NCBI GenBank assembly: GCA_014529385.2
Contig: CM043952.1
Location: forward strand, 156,190,057 to 156,254,056
Direction: 5' to 3'
DNA from: Adiantum capillus-veneris
Lineage: Eukaryota > Streptophyta > Polypodiopsida > Polypodiales > Pteridaceae
DNA length: 64,000 nt
The translations under genes and the position numbers were made by a program. The notes under the pieces were generated by a model. It did no database searches and was not told where the DNA came from. It was given only the letters and a program-made list of their open reading frames with translations. Shown one piece after another: positions 1 to 12,523 of the stretch (the stretch's first letter is position 1; every line of letters begins with the position of its first letter).

Positions 1-2205
1 TGCATACTTATTCTTAATTGTTACCTGATTCAATCCATGATAATCAATACAAAGACATAGAGTACCATCTTTCTTCCAATTAAAGAGGACAGGAGTACTC
101 CATGGAGAAATGCTGGGTCGAATGAAGCCTTGCTCAAGAAGTTGAGTTAGTTGCTCCTTGAGTTTCCCAGATTCAGGTACTAACATTTTGTATGGTCTAC
201 GGGTAACTGGTTGAGATCCTGGAATAATCTCTATTGCATGATCAACATCACACTTGGGCTGTAACTGTGAAAGTTCTTTGGGAAATATATCATCAAATTC
301 TATTATCCATTCAGGTTTAGGTGAATTCAACTTCTTATCTTTAGGGTTAAGCTTTACTGCGTAAATTCTTTCATTCTTCATATGGCTCTTTATAAGTTTA
401 ATAAAGTTCACTAGTTTGAGTTTAGGATTTTTTCATTTCCCAACAACTGCAACCCTGGAGTTTTGATCATTTTTTTAAGCCAATGAAGCGTCTTTACAAT
501 ATATGTGAGAATCATTGGTCTTAAGCGAATCCATTCCAAGGATTCCATCATAGATTTCTATGGGTAAGATTTTGAAGTTTGCAGGAGTATTATGACCATC
601 CAAAACAAAATTCAAGTTACCCATTGAAGTAGAAGATTTAACCTTCCTACCTGTAGCTAATTTCATTGTAAGGTCTCATGGGGTGCACTATGTAATTGTG
701 TTAATGTATAATGTCAGTTCAAAAGGAGGGGTTTTTTAATGCAAAACTTTTAGGCAATTTAACAGAGATACATTAAAATAAGGGGGTTTTATATTTAATT
801 TTGGAAATAGTTCATAAAATAAGGGGTTATTTTATTCATTCATATATTCTAAAAGATGTATTTTTTTAATACCTCGCGAACGCATGTTATATAGGGGACT
901 ACTATGAACGGTGAAGCCCCCGAGTGTAAGATCTTATCAGGGTGTTCAGGTGTAAGATGTTTGATGCACTTTGGAGATATGAAAGATTGTGTACTCCCTA
1001 AATCAATCAATAAGGTAAAATGGTTACCTTGATATTTCGTTGGGGTCTGAATTACTAAAAATTTTTCACTCACTCCTTGATGTTCAATTGTAGCATGAAC
1101 GTACATGTTAGCCTAATTTCCTTCGTTTGTAGCCTCTTGAGCTCTGTTAATTTGAGGATTTCCTAGAGGTCTTTGATTTCCTCCTTCTCCTAGACGAGGT
1201 TGATGGTTAACATTTTCATTGTTGTTATTGTTGCCAGGTGGTCCATTCCGAACAAAAGGTGGATTACCTGGTCTAAAGTTCCCTTTTTTTGAGGTTGTCT
1301 TTGATTTTGATTAAAGTTTTGCTGATTGAAGTTCCTTTGAATTGTAGATGGTCTAGGTCAAAAATTCCAAAATTCTGATTTGGTTTGAAGTTTCTACGTT
1401 CATAATTGTCCACCAATCCTATGAAGCTTGAATTGTTAAGTGGTCAGGATCAAGACAAGTGTAACACAAGTGATCTTGTCTTGCCTTCATACGTAATAAT
1501 ATTTCGTTTATTTGTTATGGATTTCACACCTTTGTTCCTACTCGAGATGAGGCCTTTTGCTTTCACGAACAGGAGCAAGTTCTGGTTTCCTCTTTTGGGT
1601 ATTCAATAACTCTATTTCAATGGGTTTACCTACATCAAGGACATCTGCAAAATCGGTAAGAGAAAGACTCTGGAGTCTAGTCTTCATAGGATTATGTAAT
1701 ACTGACACGAATCGAGCTAGCTTGACCTCTTGAGTCATCCCTGCTAGAGCATACTTGACAAGGGTTAAGAAATGTTGATAGTATGATTCTAGATCTATGG
1801 TTCATTGAGTACAGTCAAGAAACTCATTTATACGGTCTGAATGAGAAACTTTGTTTTGATAGTTCTTCTTGAGCTGGGTTTTAAGATAATCCCAAGTTGC
1901 TACATTAGGATCAACGTTGTTTTTTGTGCAGTGGTCTCTCCACCATCGCTTGGCTATTTTCTCTAGTTTAAACGTAGCGATGATCACTTTGTTTACTACA
2001 GATAAATTAGTCATCCATGCACTCAATCCAATCTCCAAGAACTTTTGCATATATCTTTGCCTTCCTCGCTAAAGTTTCTAGATTGAGACTTGTGAAGCAT
2101 AGCATCGATGTCTTTATCAATGATGGTGTGTTGAGGAAAAATAGGTGCATTTGCATTAGCAGCAGCTGCATTTCCTCTAGGAGTCATGGTAACTTACCGC
2201 ATCAT
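1..2205 (-). pseudogene. Element F: decayed Ty3/gypsy gag-protease-RT, truncated at window edge
   Basis: Reading the minus strand from about 2190, a short Ala/Asn-rich start (MTPRGNAAAANANAP) runs into a retrotransposon Gag core (around 1802-2050, with the motif AKRWWRDH) and further Gag at 1538-1738. A CCHC-like knuckle follows at about 1425-1463 (C-YT-C-LDPD-H) that lacks its last Cys. Then come an Asn/Gly-rich linker (1130-1300), a retropepsin half with IDLGST (849-1106), the protease C-terminus with ILGMDSL (475-666), and the start of reverse transcriptase (1-420, motifs [32 protein letters not shown]). Stops and frame changes break it repeatedly. The rest of pol lies outside the window. 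The order Gag-PR-RT is that of Ty3/gypsy. Confidence 0.85.
667..848 (-). other. AT-rich spacer splitting the element F protease
   Basis: About 180 bases of non-coding, AT-rich sequence separate the catalytic half of the F protease (849-1106) from the half holding the ILGMDSL motif (475-666). In intact elements the two halves adjoin. It may be an old small insertion or a badly decayed stretch. I saw no clear terminal repeats or target duplication. Confidence 0.4.
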
Positions 2206-5081
2206 ATCAACCAAGGTCACACTTAGTACAATATTCTAATATGCTCAAAGTCCTTTAAAAGCCAATTAGAATAGACAATTGAGAATAAAACGAGAGGGAA
2301 TAGGAGAAACAATAACGAATAAATTAGTCCAATTCCTATATCACAAAAATTGGGGTTCCAAAAAGTCTACAAGGTGTCTTGAAAGTTTCTAATGAATCCT
2401 ATTGGCTCTGACATAATGCACCCGGTAATAGCCATTGTGACATCCTTCCACCAATGGAGCATAGTTATCCTATTCTTTGAGTATATTGGACGAGTGATCC
2501 CAATAATCCTTTTACAACTTTGGTTGAAAATTTTCCTCATTAGCGTGTGAATCATACCATTGTTGGAGAAGACATTGATTAGTTACAGGTACTCCCATTT
2601 TGATGTGAGCATTACCTTCTTGTACCCGAAATAGTCATCAAAGTAAGCAGAAACACATCCGGTGTGTCCCACCCATCAGAGCTGTGTATATTCTCACAAT
2701 CTGCAAGGCACTGGGGTTTTTTATAGCCTTCATTGTATAAAACTTTACATGGTGAAGATTGTGGATTAGTGACTTTCCAAATAAGTCAAAGAACAACTTT
2801 CAAGTTACCGGGCTAAAGGAATGTTGGTCGTTGGTTTGGCATTGATGGCCCCATACATTGAACATAACAATGTTGAAACATCCCGTAGCCATTACTAAGG
2901 GAAGTGTGTTTCTAGCTATCCATGTTTCCTTTCTCGGTCTTAAGGTAAGTTTATAAGCGTTTATGTACAACACTTGGTTAGTGACAAGGATCTCCTTTTC
3001 CAACTTGGATTGTATTCACTCAATACTCCCAATGGGCAAGGGTTTATGTTCAGGTGGTCTAAACTCGGGGTTTCCTGCAACATAATGGTACCAAGCTCGG
3101 CATGTATTAGGTGCAATACAATCCGAATATGAACCTTTTCTTCTCTTCCCCATTATGAGTGATAGTGACAAGCCATTGCACTTCCACTCATGTTTGAAGA
3201 TGCTCCTCCACCATGAGGCAGGAGAGTATATCCACTCATATATCCCTCGAGATAAGATGTCAGTCATCTACACACACACTCCACTACTCAAGTGCTAGAA
3301 TGATAAAACCAAGATTCAAACTCAAATATTATGTCCTTAAACAATATGAGTCATATCAAAATCAAATTTTTATAACCGTAGAAAACCAAAAAAAAATACA
3401 TAGTGTCTTTATGAAGATACATGAATACGAAACGGTCCTATGAACCAATTCTTGGTTCCTACGACCAGGATTCTACCTTGTATTTGTTCACATCTCAAGT
3501 TTCAAAGTTTAGAATTTCAAGTTGTGCACTAAAATTCATGTCTTACTTTTCGTACCATTCCTCTCCTCTCCTGATACATCCATGGGTGGTATTCCATTAG
3601 AGTAGCTTACATGAGCATGCCGTTCATTTACATCATCTTTGTAGAAATATATACTCAAGATCATTGCCATTGGTTGCCCTTGGGCAAAGTCTATAATGCC
3701 TCTAGGCTTCTCGTAGTCATCAAAGGTAATAGTGACATTGTGAGGATTGTATTTGAGAATAGACCCATAGACTCTATTGAACCAATCCTAGAGTACATAA
3801 TAGAATCGGTTTCCGCAATTTAACTTCTTTCATACTCTGATTCTGACATTTTCACAAAAGCCATATCTTTGTTTTAGCATGAGGTCCTTATTAAGTATGA
3901 GCTCTCGACTTGGTATGTCCAAAAGCGAACACAATTAAGGTAAAGGACATATCCCTTTACTTTAACGTTGCCTTCTTGGATCTTTTCCTTGACCCAAAGC
4001 TATGGATCGGTCATAAACCTATCAGGCACTTGTGTTTGATGTTCAGGTTGGTCTTTTCAGGTTGGGCTTCAACATATAACTTCCATGTTTGAAATAAGGT
4101 AGTCTCTAGTCCCCTTTGAAGCTCGAACCACTTCAATTTCCCAATGGATATTGAGTCCAACTGCATAATTGAAAAAGACCCTTTGTGAAAAATCACTTGG
4201 GAGTTCATCTAGACAATTAAGAAGATCCATCTAAAAACAAGACAAGGAGAGAGAAGACTTAGTACACATGCGAACCAAAACTGAGTCTATGCTTCTTTTA
4301 TTCATCAAAATTTGATTTTTATGATTTCATTACAATATTATGGATGCCTCAGACCCAATTCTCTAAATATTATTTTAACTCCATGACAGAGTATTCTATT
4401 AGACCTCCCACGCGACAATGTGGTCTATAGTTGTCTTCTAGTTTTTCTTTCCCTATGACAGCTACAAGAGCTTCAAACTTCTTAGCAACTTCAACAATCC
4501 TTAACATTTGGGAGTGCATTGCCAAGTAGTAGAACATGTCTTCTAAGACTAACCTTATTCTGAGTTGAAGCAGCTTGAGGTTGGAAAACCAGTCTCTTGG
4601 ACTGCCCTCGATGTAGATAAAGAATTGACAGAAGGGTTTCTAGTGACAGGTAAGGTGACTACGGTCAACACTCTTCCAACAAATTGTGCTTCTTGGCATG
4701 CCGAATACTTTAGTCCCAATTTCTAAATAAAAGAGTTTCCTTTACTCTCTTGATAACCGTATTGCCATGTTGTTTGAACACTATCGCCAAAACCTCATTC
4801 CCTTGGCTAAAGCATTCAGACGTCACTCTGGGAGACATTTGTTACTACAAAACAAACATTCAAAAAAATTACAACGCCGTTGTTGAATACTTCAACCACT
4901 TACCATACCACCAACCAAATACTTCCATTCAAGAAGACAAGTCAAAAGGGTATCACCAACCAATGTCACTTATAGATGCATCATGAATACAATATTATTT
5001 TCCAAACATCATGCATGAATGTTTGCATGATGCATAACTAGCTGACTAGTATCAGCCTTGAAGCTATCCCTATAACCTTAA
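2206..5081 (-). other. Element F 5' leader, no recognisable gene
   Basis: This is 2.9 kb between the F Gag start and the primer-binding site at 5082-5099. Short open stretches occur on both strands, but none has a recognisable domain. The minus strand at 2800-3270 holds two peptides of 67 and 83 residues rich in Trp and Cys that I could not assign. A leader this long is unusual, so part of it may be an unrecognised insertion. Confidence 0.4.
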
Positions 5082-5099
5082 GCATCAACTCCGATACCA
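5082..5099 (-). promoter_or_regulatory. Element F primer-binding site (initiator tRNA-Met type)
   Basis: On the minus strand this reads TGGTATCGGAGTTGATGC, close to the plant tRNA-iMet complement TGGTATCAGAGC. It directly follows a CA dinucleotide that would end the 5' LTR. This places the LTR to its right and the gag-pol to its left, in agreement with the minus-strand Gag. Confidence 0.65.
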
Positions 5100-5369
5100 T
5101 GTGAGAGATACTCCTCCCTGTGGGTCTATGCACAAAATATACAATTTACATCTTTATACAATTCTCAATATACATTAGAGTAATGAAAGTGTTTCCATAG
5201 GGGAAGATTTCTCAGTGCCTAACCAAGCATGGAGTTTAGGCCATGAGCCGGATTGCATCCAGAGGCACCTAGCAACTAGTGCTACCCTTGAATGGGTGTT
5301 ATGAATAAAAACATACTTGCCAATAATATAACATTGTGGAGGGTGCATATATGTGTACACCACATTGTA

Positions 5370-5423
<54 letters not shown>

Positions 5424-5791
5424 AGTGGAGGGAAAAAGAGAGTGCATAGAGACATGAGAGAATGACAACAGAGAACCTTTAAATGTCCCATCTAAATGCC
5501 CTACCTTAGCCAGACATAAGCTAAGGCGGCTTCGTCTCCCTCCATGAACCTGAGCTCTTAAAAAATTCCAAGTACCAGTAGGTGGTAGGGTATCAACACC
5601 AACCATACCAGTTTAGGCGCCACACCTCTTTGATGCCCAGTACCATATGTTTAGGCAAAGCCAAGGAAAAATCCCCGACGCGTTAGTTGTGTAGGTCATT
5701 CAACCCCCAATGCACTAACCGTATAGTTGAGCCGAACAAAAAGAGGAAGCCCTAGGCAACACCCTTGATCCAGCAAAGCCCCAGGTCAACA
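5100..5791 (-). repeat. Element F 5' LTR (candidate)
   Basis: The low end (5100, TGTGAGAGATAC on the plus strand, so CA on the element strand) is fixed by the adjoining primer-binding site. The high end is tentative, at 5791, where the element strand would begin TGTTGACCTGG. The LTR holds a (GA)n array at 5374-5419. No partner LTR lies in the window, so the outer boundary is unproven. Confidence 0.45.
5374..5419. repeat. (AG)n microsatellite
   Basis: About 23 AG units inside the candidate F LTR. The Ser-Leu repeats in overlapping minus-strand reading frames are translations of this array, not protein genes. Confidence 0.95.
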
Positions 5792-5830
5792 ACCCTTTTG
5801 TCTAATGCTAAGCGATATAGGTGAACCTAG

Positions 5831-7280
5831 TGTAATGGAAATGGCCTATGAACTTTGAGAATAGCGGAATTAAGAGACTTAGAGTGAGCATTTTTGTGAG
5901 ATTACTTTGAGAACTTGGAGGGTGAACTTAATTGATGGTAGCAATATAAACATAGTACTTAATTAACCTGGCATGAACAATACTTTTGCAAGAGAGAGAG
6001 AGTATTAGAGAACATGATAATAGATGAGGACCGGATTTACTTGGAGAAGATCCCCCCTCCAAAAGGCGTTTGTATTATAGATTCTCCCATCAAGAGAGAC
6101 TTTGTTACAATACTATCTTTGTGTTCCTTGTGACCTTGGTGATGCTATGAAGATGGAAAACTTCATGCATCACAATCTTAACATAAACTTTGCAAAAAGC
6201 ATTAACTATCCCAAGCCTCAGTCCCAAGGCCTCAAACACCTTTGAAGGTGGAGAGAGTTAGTGGGGAATGAGGGTAGGGAAGAGGAAGAAGAAACATTCC
6301 ATAGGAGAAAGAAATAGTTCCTCACTTATCATCACTCTTCTTGCTTAGCATAGCATAATAGCATATTAATGAAGATGAAGAAGATGGCAAGCTTAAACAT
6401 TGAAGCATGGCTTTTGGTTGGATTTGTATTCCATAGCCAAGAGTGTTGGTGTAGGCTCTCCACTTCTCAACAAACTTGGAGAAGGCGATGGAGCTCTTTC
6501 ATTTTGCACTCCACACCATGAGAAAATGTGTGTGTATGTGTGTGAGAGAGTATACCCCCCCTCTCATGCTTGGTCCACACCTCTCTCTTTCTCTCTCTCC
6601 CTCTCATTATTTTATTATTTTCTTTGGACATGTGTCCTCTTTAAGACCTAACCAATAGTATTCAAGCGCACCATGAAGACCACATGTGGAGAATCATTTG
6701 AATATGTGTCTTTTATGCTTATTAATCATTTGGTTGAATTGAATACTTCAAGAACATATTCAATCAAACAAGCATGTGTCTTTTATGCTTCTTAAGTCAT
6801 TTGTTTTGAATTGAATACTTCAAGCCTTAGTCAATCAAGCATGGACTTTCATGCCTTTTGAGAACTTATCTTTGAAATTAACATTTCAAAAACCTTAGGG
6901 TCATCATTTAAGCATAAAAATCACCTCAAGCTTTAGACAAGGTTCCCACAACCACTTTAAGCGTTTTAGCACCTCATGCTTGGGTACGATTTCCACCTCG
7001 AGGTTAGCCCTAGATTGTGTAAGATCAAAGGACTTTTTAACACTAAATTTTGGAGGTCTTTAAGAAATCTAACCCTAAGATCTTTTAAGCTCCATTAGTA
7101 GCATTTCTCTTTGACATATCATCTCTCATTTGGATCCCTTTACCATTGGCCCCGTGTTGAGATAGATCCGTAAGCACATGTCTATATTCTAACCCTTGTT
7201 CCCATTTATTATCCCATGTTAAATGATCAGTTTAATATGAGAAAATCATTTGGGTTGGTTAGTTGTCATATTTTATGACA
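5831..7280 (-). repeat. Element A2 3' LTR (diverged relative of the A LTR)
   Basis: This 1450-bp segment aligns along its length with the element A LTRs: the same start (TGTAATGGAAATGGCC against TGTAACATTTAATGGCC), a shared block around the GAGGACCGGATTT motif, and the same end (TTATGACA). It is followed at 7281 by the same polypurine tract as A and then by chromovirus pol. It is therefore the 3' LTR of a minus-strand relative, clearly more diverged from A than the two A LTRs are from each other. Confidence 0.85.
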
Positions 7281-7295
7281 TTACCTCTCTCTTGA
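7281..7295 (-). promoter_or_regulatory. Element A2 polypurine tract
   Basis: TCAAGAGAGAGGTAA on the element strand, immediately before the 3' LTR. It is identical to the tract of element A at 25620-25634 and would prime plus-strand DNA synthesis. Confidence 0.8.
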
Positions 7296-7639
7296 AATCA
7301 TAGCTGTCCCGACTATGAGGTAGAAGAGATAAAGCCATAGTCATTAGTCAATTGGTCTTAGCAGGTAGAGGATCCCTTTTTACCCTATGACATCATTCCA
7401 AGATGGATGACTAATCCATTTGATGCTTGGGAGACATAGCTGCCGCAAGCATGTCTGCTCTTTAGTCCATTTCAACCTCCCAAGTAGAGTGGCAAATTCT
7501 ACGTGGTGTTTGAGAGACGTCGTCATCACAAACATGATTCTTAGTATGCATACTACTTAAATTTGTGCACAATAAAGAGAGAATTAGTCTTATAAGACAA
7601 AAACATTGATCATTTAAAAGAAACATGTACATTTGCTTA

Positions 7640-8643
7640 CTCTAATGTAGCATTGTAAGTGTTGACAAGGTTCATACTATCCTTAACCTGGATTCCTTGC
7701 ATCCATCTAGCATCTTCAAAAGGATAATTTTTGAACTTAATAAGATATCATCGGATAATCTTACCATGTCGTAGTACCTTGTCTTCATGCCAAAGGATAG
7801 CTTTGGGTTGTAGCACCTCTTATTGGTCTTTGATTTTGGGAGGGTCTTCAATAATTGGTTTATTTGGAGGCTCTCCTTTGTAGGGCTTAAGTAGGCTCAC
7901 ATGAAAAGCATTGTGTATGAGCCAATGGTTAGGCAACTTGAGTTGACAAGCCACCTCATTGATTGGCTTCAAAATTTGAAAAGGACCATAGTATCTTTTT
8001 TTTAGTTTAGCATAATACTTTTGATGGCCCGTAGGATTTTTGCCCGTCGTTTTCCTGAATCGAGCCTTAAAGGAAACTTAAGTAAGACCCAATCATTTTC
8101 TTTGAACGTTAAGGCCCTTCAGTGCTTGTCTGCAACAGCTTTTTGCCTTAGTTGAGAGATGGATATAGACTCACTAATCTTTTGAAAAGATGCTTGCAAG
8201 TCATGGCTATACTCATCAGCAGCGAAGATCTTTCCATGTACTTTAAGTAGCAAGGGACTTTTAGGTCTTCCCTCTATGATTTCAAAAGGTGCTTTTTCCA
8301 TAGAAGTATGGATAGTACTATTGTATGCATACTATACAAGAGGTAAGTAATTTTTCCATTGTGAGCGCGTATCTACTTCTGTAACATAGGTCGTTAGTAG
8401 ATCAAGAATTGTAAGATTGGCTATCTCACTTTGGCCATCTGTTTGTGGGTGATAGGCCAAAGAGAAATTCAATCTTGTACCTAGATTTTCAAAGAGACCC
8501 TTTCAGAAATTACTAGTCATTCTAGGATCTCTATCTAACATGATGGATGTTGGCACTCCATGGTGTTTGAAAATCTTGGATATGAAGAGAGTTGCCATTT
8601 GGTGTGCCTTAATAGTCTTCTTGACACGGATAAAGTGTGCTTC
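7640..8643 (-). pseudogene. Element A2 pol 3' fragment: integrase C-terminus and chromodomain
   Basis: Matches the last kilobase of element A pol (about 25977-26990): integrase core end, a stretch at 8119-8301 ([12 protein letters not shown]-like and FAADEYSHDLQ), then the GPFQ-type C-terminal and chromodomain regions. Stops and small indels interrupt it. Homology ends near 8643, where A continues upstream into the integrase core, so A2 is 5'-truncated here. What lies next is element G. Confidence 0.8.
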
Positions 8644-9689
8644 ACCCCTCTAGCACATAGGGCTAGTTTTGACCTTGAAAGGTGATAAGTAATCATACCC
8701 ACACATACGAGGCATCCACATCAACCCATAAAGTTCCATACATCATATGATAACATTCCATCTCCATAAACATGATGGAGAACAGCTCCGACCTTTAGGT
8801 CAACCATAAATCATAACTTCACACATATGCAAAAAACAACTTTTTGTCATTTTCGGGAGCATATATAACATGCAAATGAAAGCGTTTGACCTCAACCCAA
8901 TGCATCAGGATCAGATGCATAATATAGTCTAAGACTCTATCACATCGCTTTACCCATATGATACTCAAACAACAAACGGTAACCCAAAAAGAAAGCTACT
9001 TTAATCATATCTGCTAAGCGGTTTGGGTTGACTAACCATATACCCTCACATAAGTTTATGGACATCTAATAATTGAAATCAACTCACCAAAACAAACCAT
9101 AAATCATACATAAGCGGCTTGATTAACTTACAATCTCATATGGTACTCGCCCTCGGTAGCACCCCTACTACCGGTTATGGAATGATAAATAACTCGCATA
9201 CCCGAGGTGATAAAGGAGACGTAAATACATTTATCATCAAGTTTAGTCAAGTTTTTCAATTGGTTAAGTGGGTTTGCCCATCCGGTGAATCTATATGGTG
9301 GTCCTCCAAGGAGCCTAGGGTCAAAATTTTTGACTAATTACAGTGGGCAGCAACCTATTCTTTTACCATATCTCTTAGCTCGTGCATGATTTTCACATGA
9401 CACCAAAGAGAGAAAATATTCTAAATGATGTTTTTATCCTTGGTATAAATGGTTTGGGTTGATTCATAACCGTTTGTGAGTTATGACCAAAAGAGTTTTC
9501 CTACCGCTTCTATGACGTGAAATGAAAAGCGCTTTTTATGTACGCACGTAATCATAAACACATCGTGTGCATAAATCAGTGTGTAAAACATGATAAAATA
9601 ATCATGGGAAAACTTTGTAGGTACTCGGAAAATCCATACATAAACTCGTTTATGAAAAAACAATCACCGAGAGGGTGACTACTTAGAAA

Positions 9690-9770
<81 letters not shown>

Positions 9771-10920
9771 GATGGCTATGGAGTTTAGATCTTCTCACCG
9801 TGCTTTAGAATCGATTAGGGGATGTCAAAAGGCTTCTTGCTTTGCCACAAGAGAGCGGCGATGAGAGCTACGTAGAGGTACTCACCATGAGAGCTTTCGG
9901 AGAGTGTGTACACCGTGAAACAAGAGAGAAGATAGTAAGCAAGTAGAGAGAGAATATCCTTCTTCTTCTTCTTCTTCCTGTATACAACAGAGAAGAGCTT
10001 ATGGAGATGGTGATAAAGAGCTTGCACTACTCCGTATAATAGGTAAGTATTGCCTTGCGGTAGTAGACGCAATAGACGGCATTGAAAACTGAGCACTGCA
10101 TGTGAATTTATAGGCACTGGGCCAAACTGGAGTGACTCCCACGCTAAAATCTAACGCTAGTTTTTGGGCTAGGAATAGCTGCAGCTTTTTGTGAACTTTG
10201 CTAAAAACATGCCTTTGCTTTTGGTGGTCAACTCTCCCACTACCCCGATGTCCCGACGTAATTATGACTTTTTCGTACTACCTTGGCGTATTCACGGTAC
10301 TTCTGTTTATAAAAATAATTCTTGTAAAAATACCGTTTGGTCATGTTTTTCCTCTGATTGATCATTTTTAAATCCGATGGAGACTACAATGAATATATTT
10401 ATGTTTAGGACATCGTAAAAAGCACATTTCTTTTCAAAAACACTGAAAAGCACAAAAAACTAAAAATAGCGTAAAAAGAAAAAAAAAAGTTTCTAAAATT
10501 GAACCACGGGTTCTTCTTGTCCACCGGAATAAGAAAGCGGATTCGCTTTTCACTAAAAATCACTAAAAATCACTAAAAATAATGAGAATCTAAAAATAGC
10601 GTAAAACGCACTCAAAAAGTAGATTTTTATAAAATTGAACCATAGCTTCATTGGGACACGCAGGTTAAGGACCTGACCCTGCTTTTTGCAAAAAAACACC
10701 TAAAAAGCATAAAAAGCATGAAAAAGCTAAAAATAGCGGTTTTTCTCAAAACTAAACCAAACGTCCGTCTGACCTATTGGAACATGGAAACGATCTTGCT
10801 TTTCACTTTAGAACCTTACAATATTGTCAAGCAAGCATCCTAAATCAGGATTTGACAAAATACATATTGAAAGCTATTTTTCTTATTTTTAAAAGAGACC
10901 CAAAATTTGGGGATATTACA
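8644..10920 (-). repeat. Element G: isolated Ty3/gypsy-type LTR
   Basis: On the minus strand the sequence begins TGTAATATCCCCAAATTTTG at 10920, a start typical of plant gypsy LTRs. It abruptly interrupts the LINE endonuclease reading frame on its right. It contains a 37-unit GA array and a low-complexity part (10430-10740) with repeated CACTAAAAAT words. No gag-pol is attached. The left boundary is uncertain: A2 homology stops at 8643, and a TG that could end the LTR occurs at 8682. The left flank is not the continuing LINE, so the site was rearranged after insertion. Confidence 0.5.
9693..9766. repeat. (GA)37 microsatellite
   Basis: Uninterrupted GA array of about 74 bases inside the G LTR. 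Confidence 0.97.
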
Positions 10921-11436
10921 TGCTCCCACAACTTAGGTCTATCCTTCATGGTGCAAGAACCATATGTATTGACCATATATATTGCCCATTTGACTTGCAC
11001 TCCTAGAGCTCTTCTAGAAGGATGATTGAAAACCACCTTAGGTACAGCGCCATGTCCACGATTGTAATAACACCATTGAACCTGTCAAATCTTTCTCCAT
11101 AGAAGGCTAGTTTTTTTCCCACCGCTTGTCTTATTTTTCTAGAGGCATCCAGGTGGTGCTCCTAGATGGCCCAGTAGTGGATATCCTTACTTTTCTTTAT
11201 CTCATCCCAAAACAGGGATCTCTTCTGCCAAGTCTTGATCCCTTTCATATTCCATGATTGGAAAGTGAGCTCTTCCATCATTGAGAGAGGGGTACGGACT
11301 CCTCAACCTCGAGGAAATCCTTCTCTATGCCCTTGTTCTTGTTGTCCTTCTCCATTTGACCATTGACAATCATAGTCTTTGAGCTCGATAGTTTGGTTAT
11401 CGTGAATCCCTTGGGGTTGGGATCCCTCAACACCTC
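10921..11436 (-). pseudogene. L1-type LINE fragment: end of ORF1 and endonuclease N-terminus (left copy)
   Basis: The minus strand encodes a charged linker (VLRDPNPKGFTITKL), then LTFQSWNMKGIKTWQKRS and EHHLDASRKI, the start of an apurinic-type endonuclease (normally SWNVRG and the catalytic Glu region). Further on comes VQVKWAIYMVNTYGSC, the IVNIYAP-like strand of the same fold. Frames are broken. The element G LTR cuts it at 10920 and the E LTR at 11437. It continues on the other side of that LTR at 12524. Confidence 0.75.
11432..11436. repeat. ACCTC target-site duplication, left of solo E LTR
   Basis: ACCTC directly precedes the LTR and is repeated at 12524-12528 directly after it. The LINE reading frame continues across the LTR, confirming the insertion site. 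Confidence 0.85.
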
Positions 11437-12523
11437 TATTGACAGGTCAACCTCTCAACAACGCTTCCACAAAGATTCCATGAAGATTCCTCAAAGATTC
11501 TCTAAAGATTCCCAATAAAGATGCTGATGAAGTGATGAAGATGAAGATGAAGATGGATGCTGTAATGTGAAGATATAAGCTCATGGACATCATCGAATAT
11601 CCCGTTATTATCATTTTGAGTCATTCCAGCCACTTTTGTAATATTTACGGGAACTTCATATTTTAAGTCGGCAATTGTATTTTGGCCACAGATGCTTGTT
11701 GGATGAGCAAAGCCAGCTCACGGTGTTGTAATTAAGCTCTATAGAAGCCTAGGGACAAAAAAGGTCATTTTGGTCAGACACTAGGTTTTCTAAGGCTTAG
11801 TATATAAGCCAAAACCTAAAGCTTTGTAAGGAGACTTCTAATAATCTGATCTATTGTCTGTGAGTGAGCGTATTGTGTACGAGAGAGAGTGAGAGCATCT
11901 TTTGATGCTACGCACATACCACTGGTCGGAATTGAGTTTGGAGAAGTGTAGCGTGTTGCCCCCGACGAGAGCTACGCGCCAATACCTACATTGTGCGCGT
12001 ACGGTCCGGTTTTGCGAGCTCCATCTACGAGCTTCATCTGGTGATTCAGTGAGCATACGTTGTCCGTTTGTGCATTTCAGCATATCCACGCGTTCGCATT
12101 GAGTAGAGCTACACATTAGGCACTTTAGTTTTTGGAAACGACGACCTGCAAATTTCGGCCAGACATCCTACGCGATTTTGCACCGGATGTTTTGGGTTGA
12201 GATTTTGGTTCATGGACCTTAGGGAGAGCGACCTATTGGTGTTAGTAGGGTCTCCTTCAAGTTATGTGGTGTTTCGAGACTGTTTGATGGGTGTTTGGCT
12301 CTTGTAAGCGTTGTAGGAAATCTCTTCTTAAGCACTCTTGAAGGCTGTAGCTTAGACATTAGGTAGATATCTTTGTAGGAAGTAGTCATTAGTCGATCGA
12401 GCAGAGGTTGATACCCTTTGCTTGCTTCCACGCACCTACGGGTCAAGCTTCGTCCTTAGTTGACATTATATGTTAGGTGAGTTCTCGCAATGCTGACGTC
12501 CATCATAGCGTGTCTGTCCAACA
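11437..12523 (+). repeat. Solo LTR of element E
   Basis: 1087 bases starting TATTGACAGGTC (TGTTGACAGGTC in the other copy) and ending GTCCAACA, flanked by ACCTC on both sides. A TATA-like AGTATATAAGCC lies near 11797. It aligns along its full length with the LTR at 33450-34531, at a few percent divergence by eye. With the same target duplication on both sides and no internal sequence, it has the form left by recombination between two LTRs. Confidence 0.9.

Noticed and set aside
2800-3267. Trp/Cys-rich minus-strand peptides as a host gene
   Set aside because: Short, interrupted, without recognisable domain or splice structure, and located between an LTR element's primer site and its Gag.
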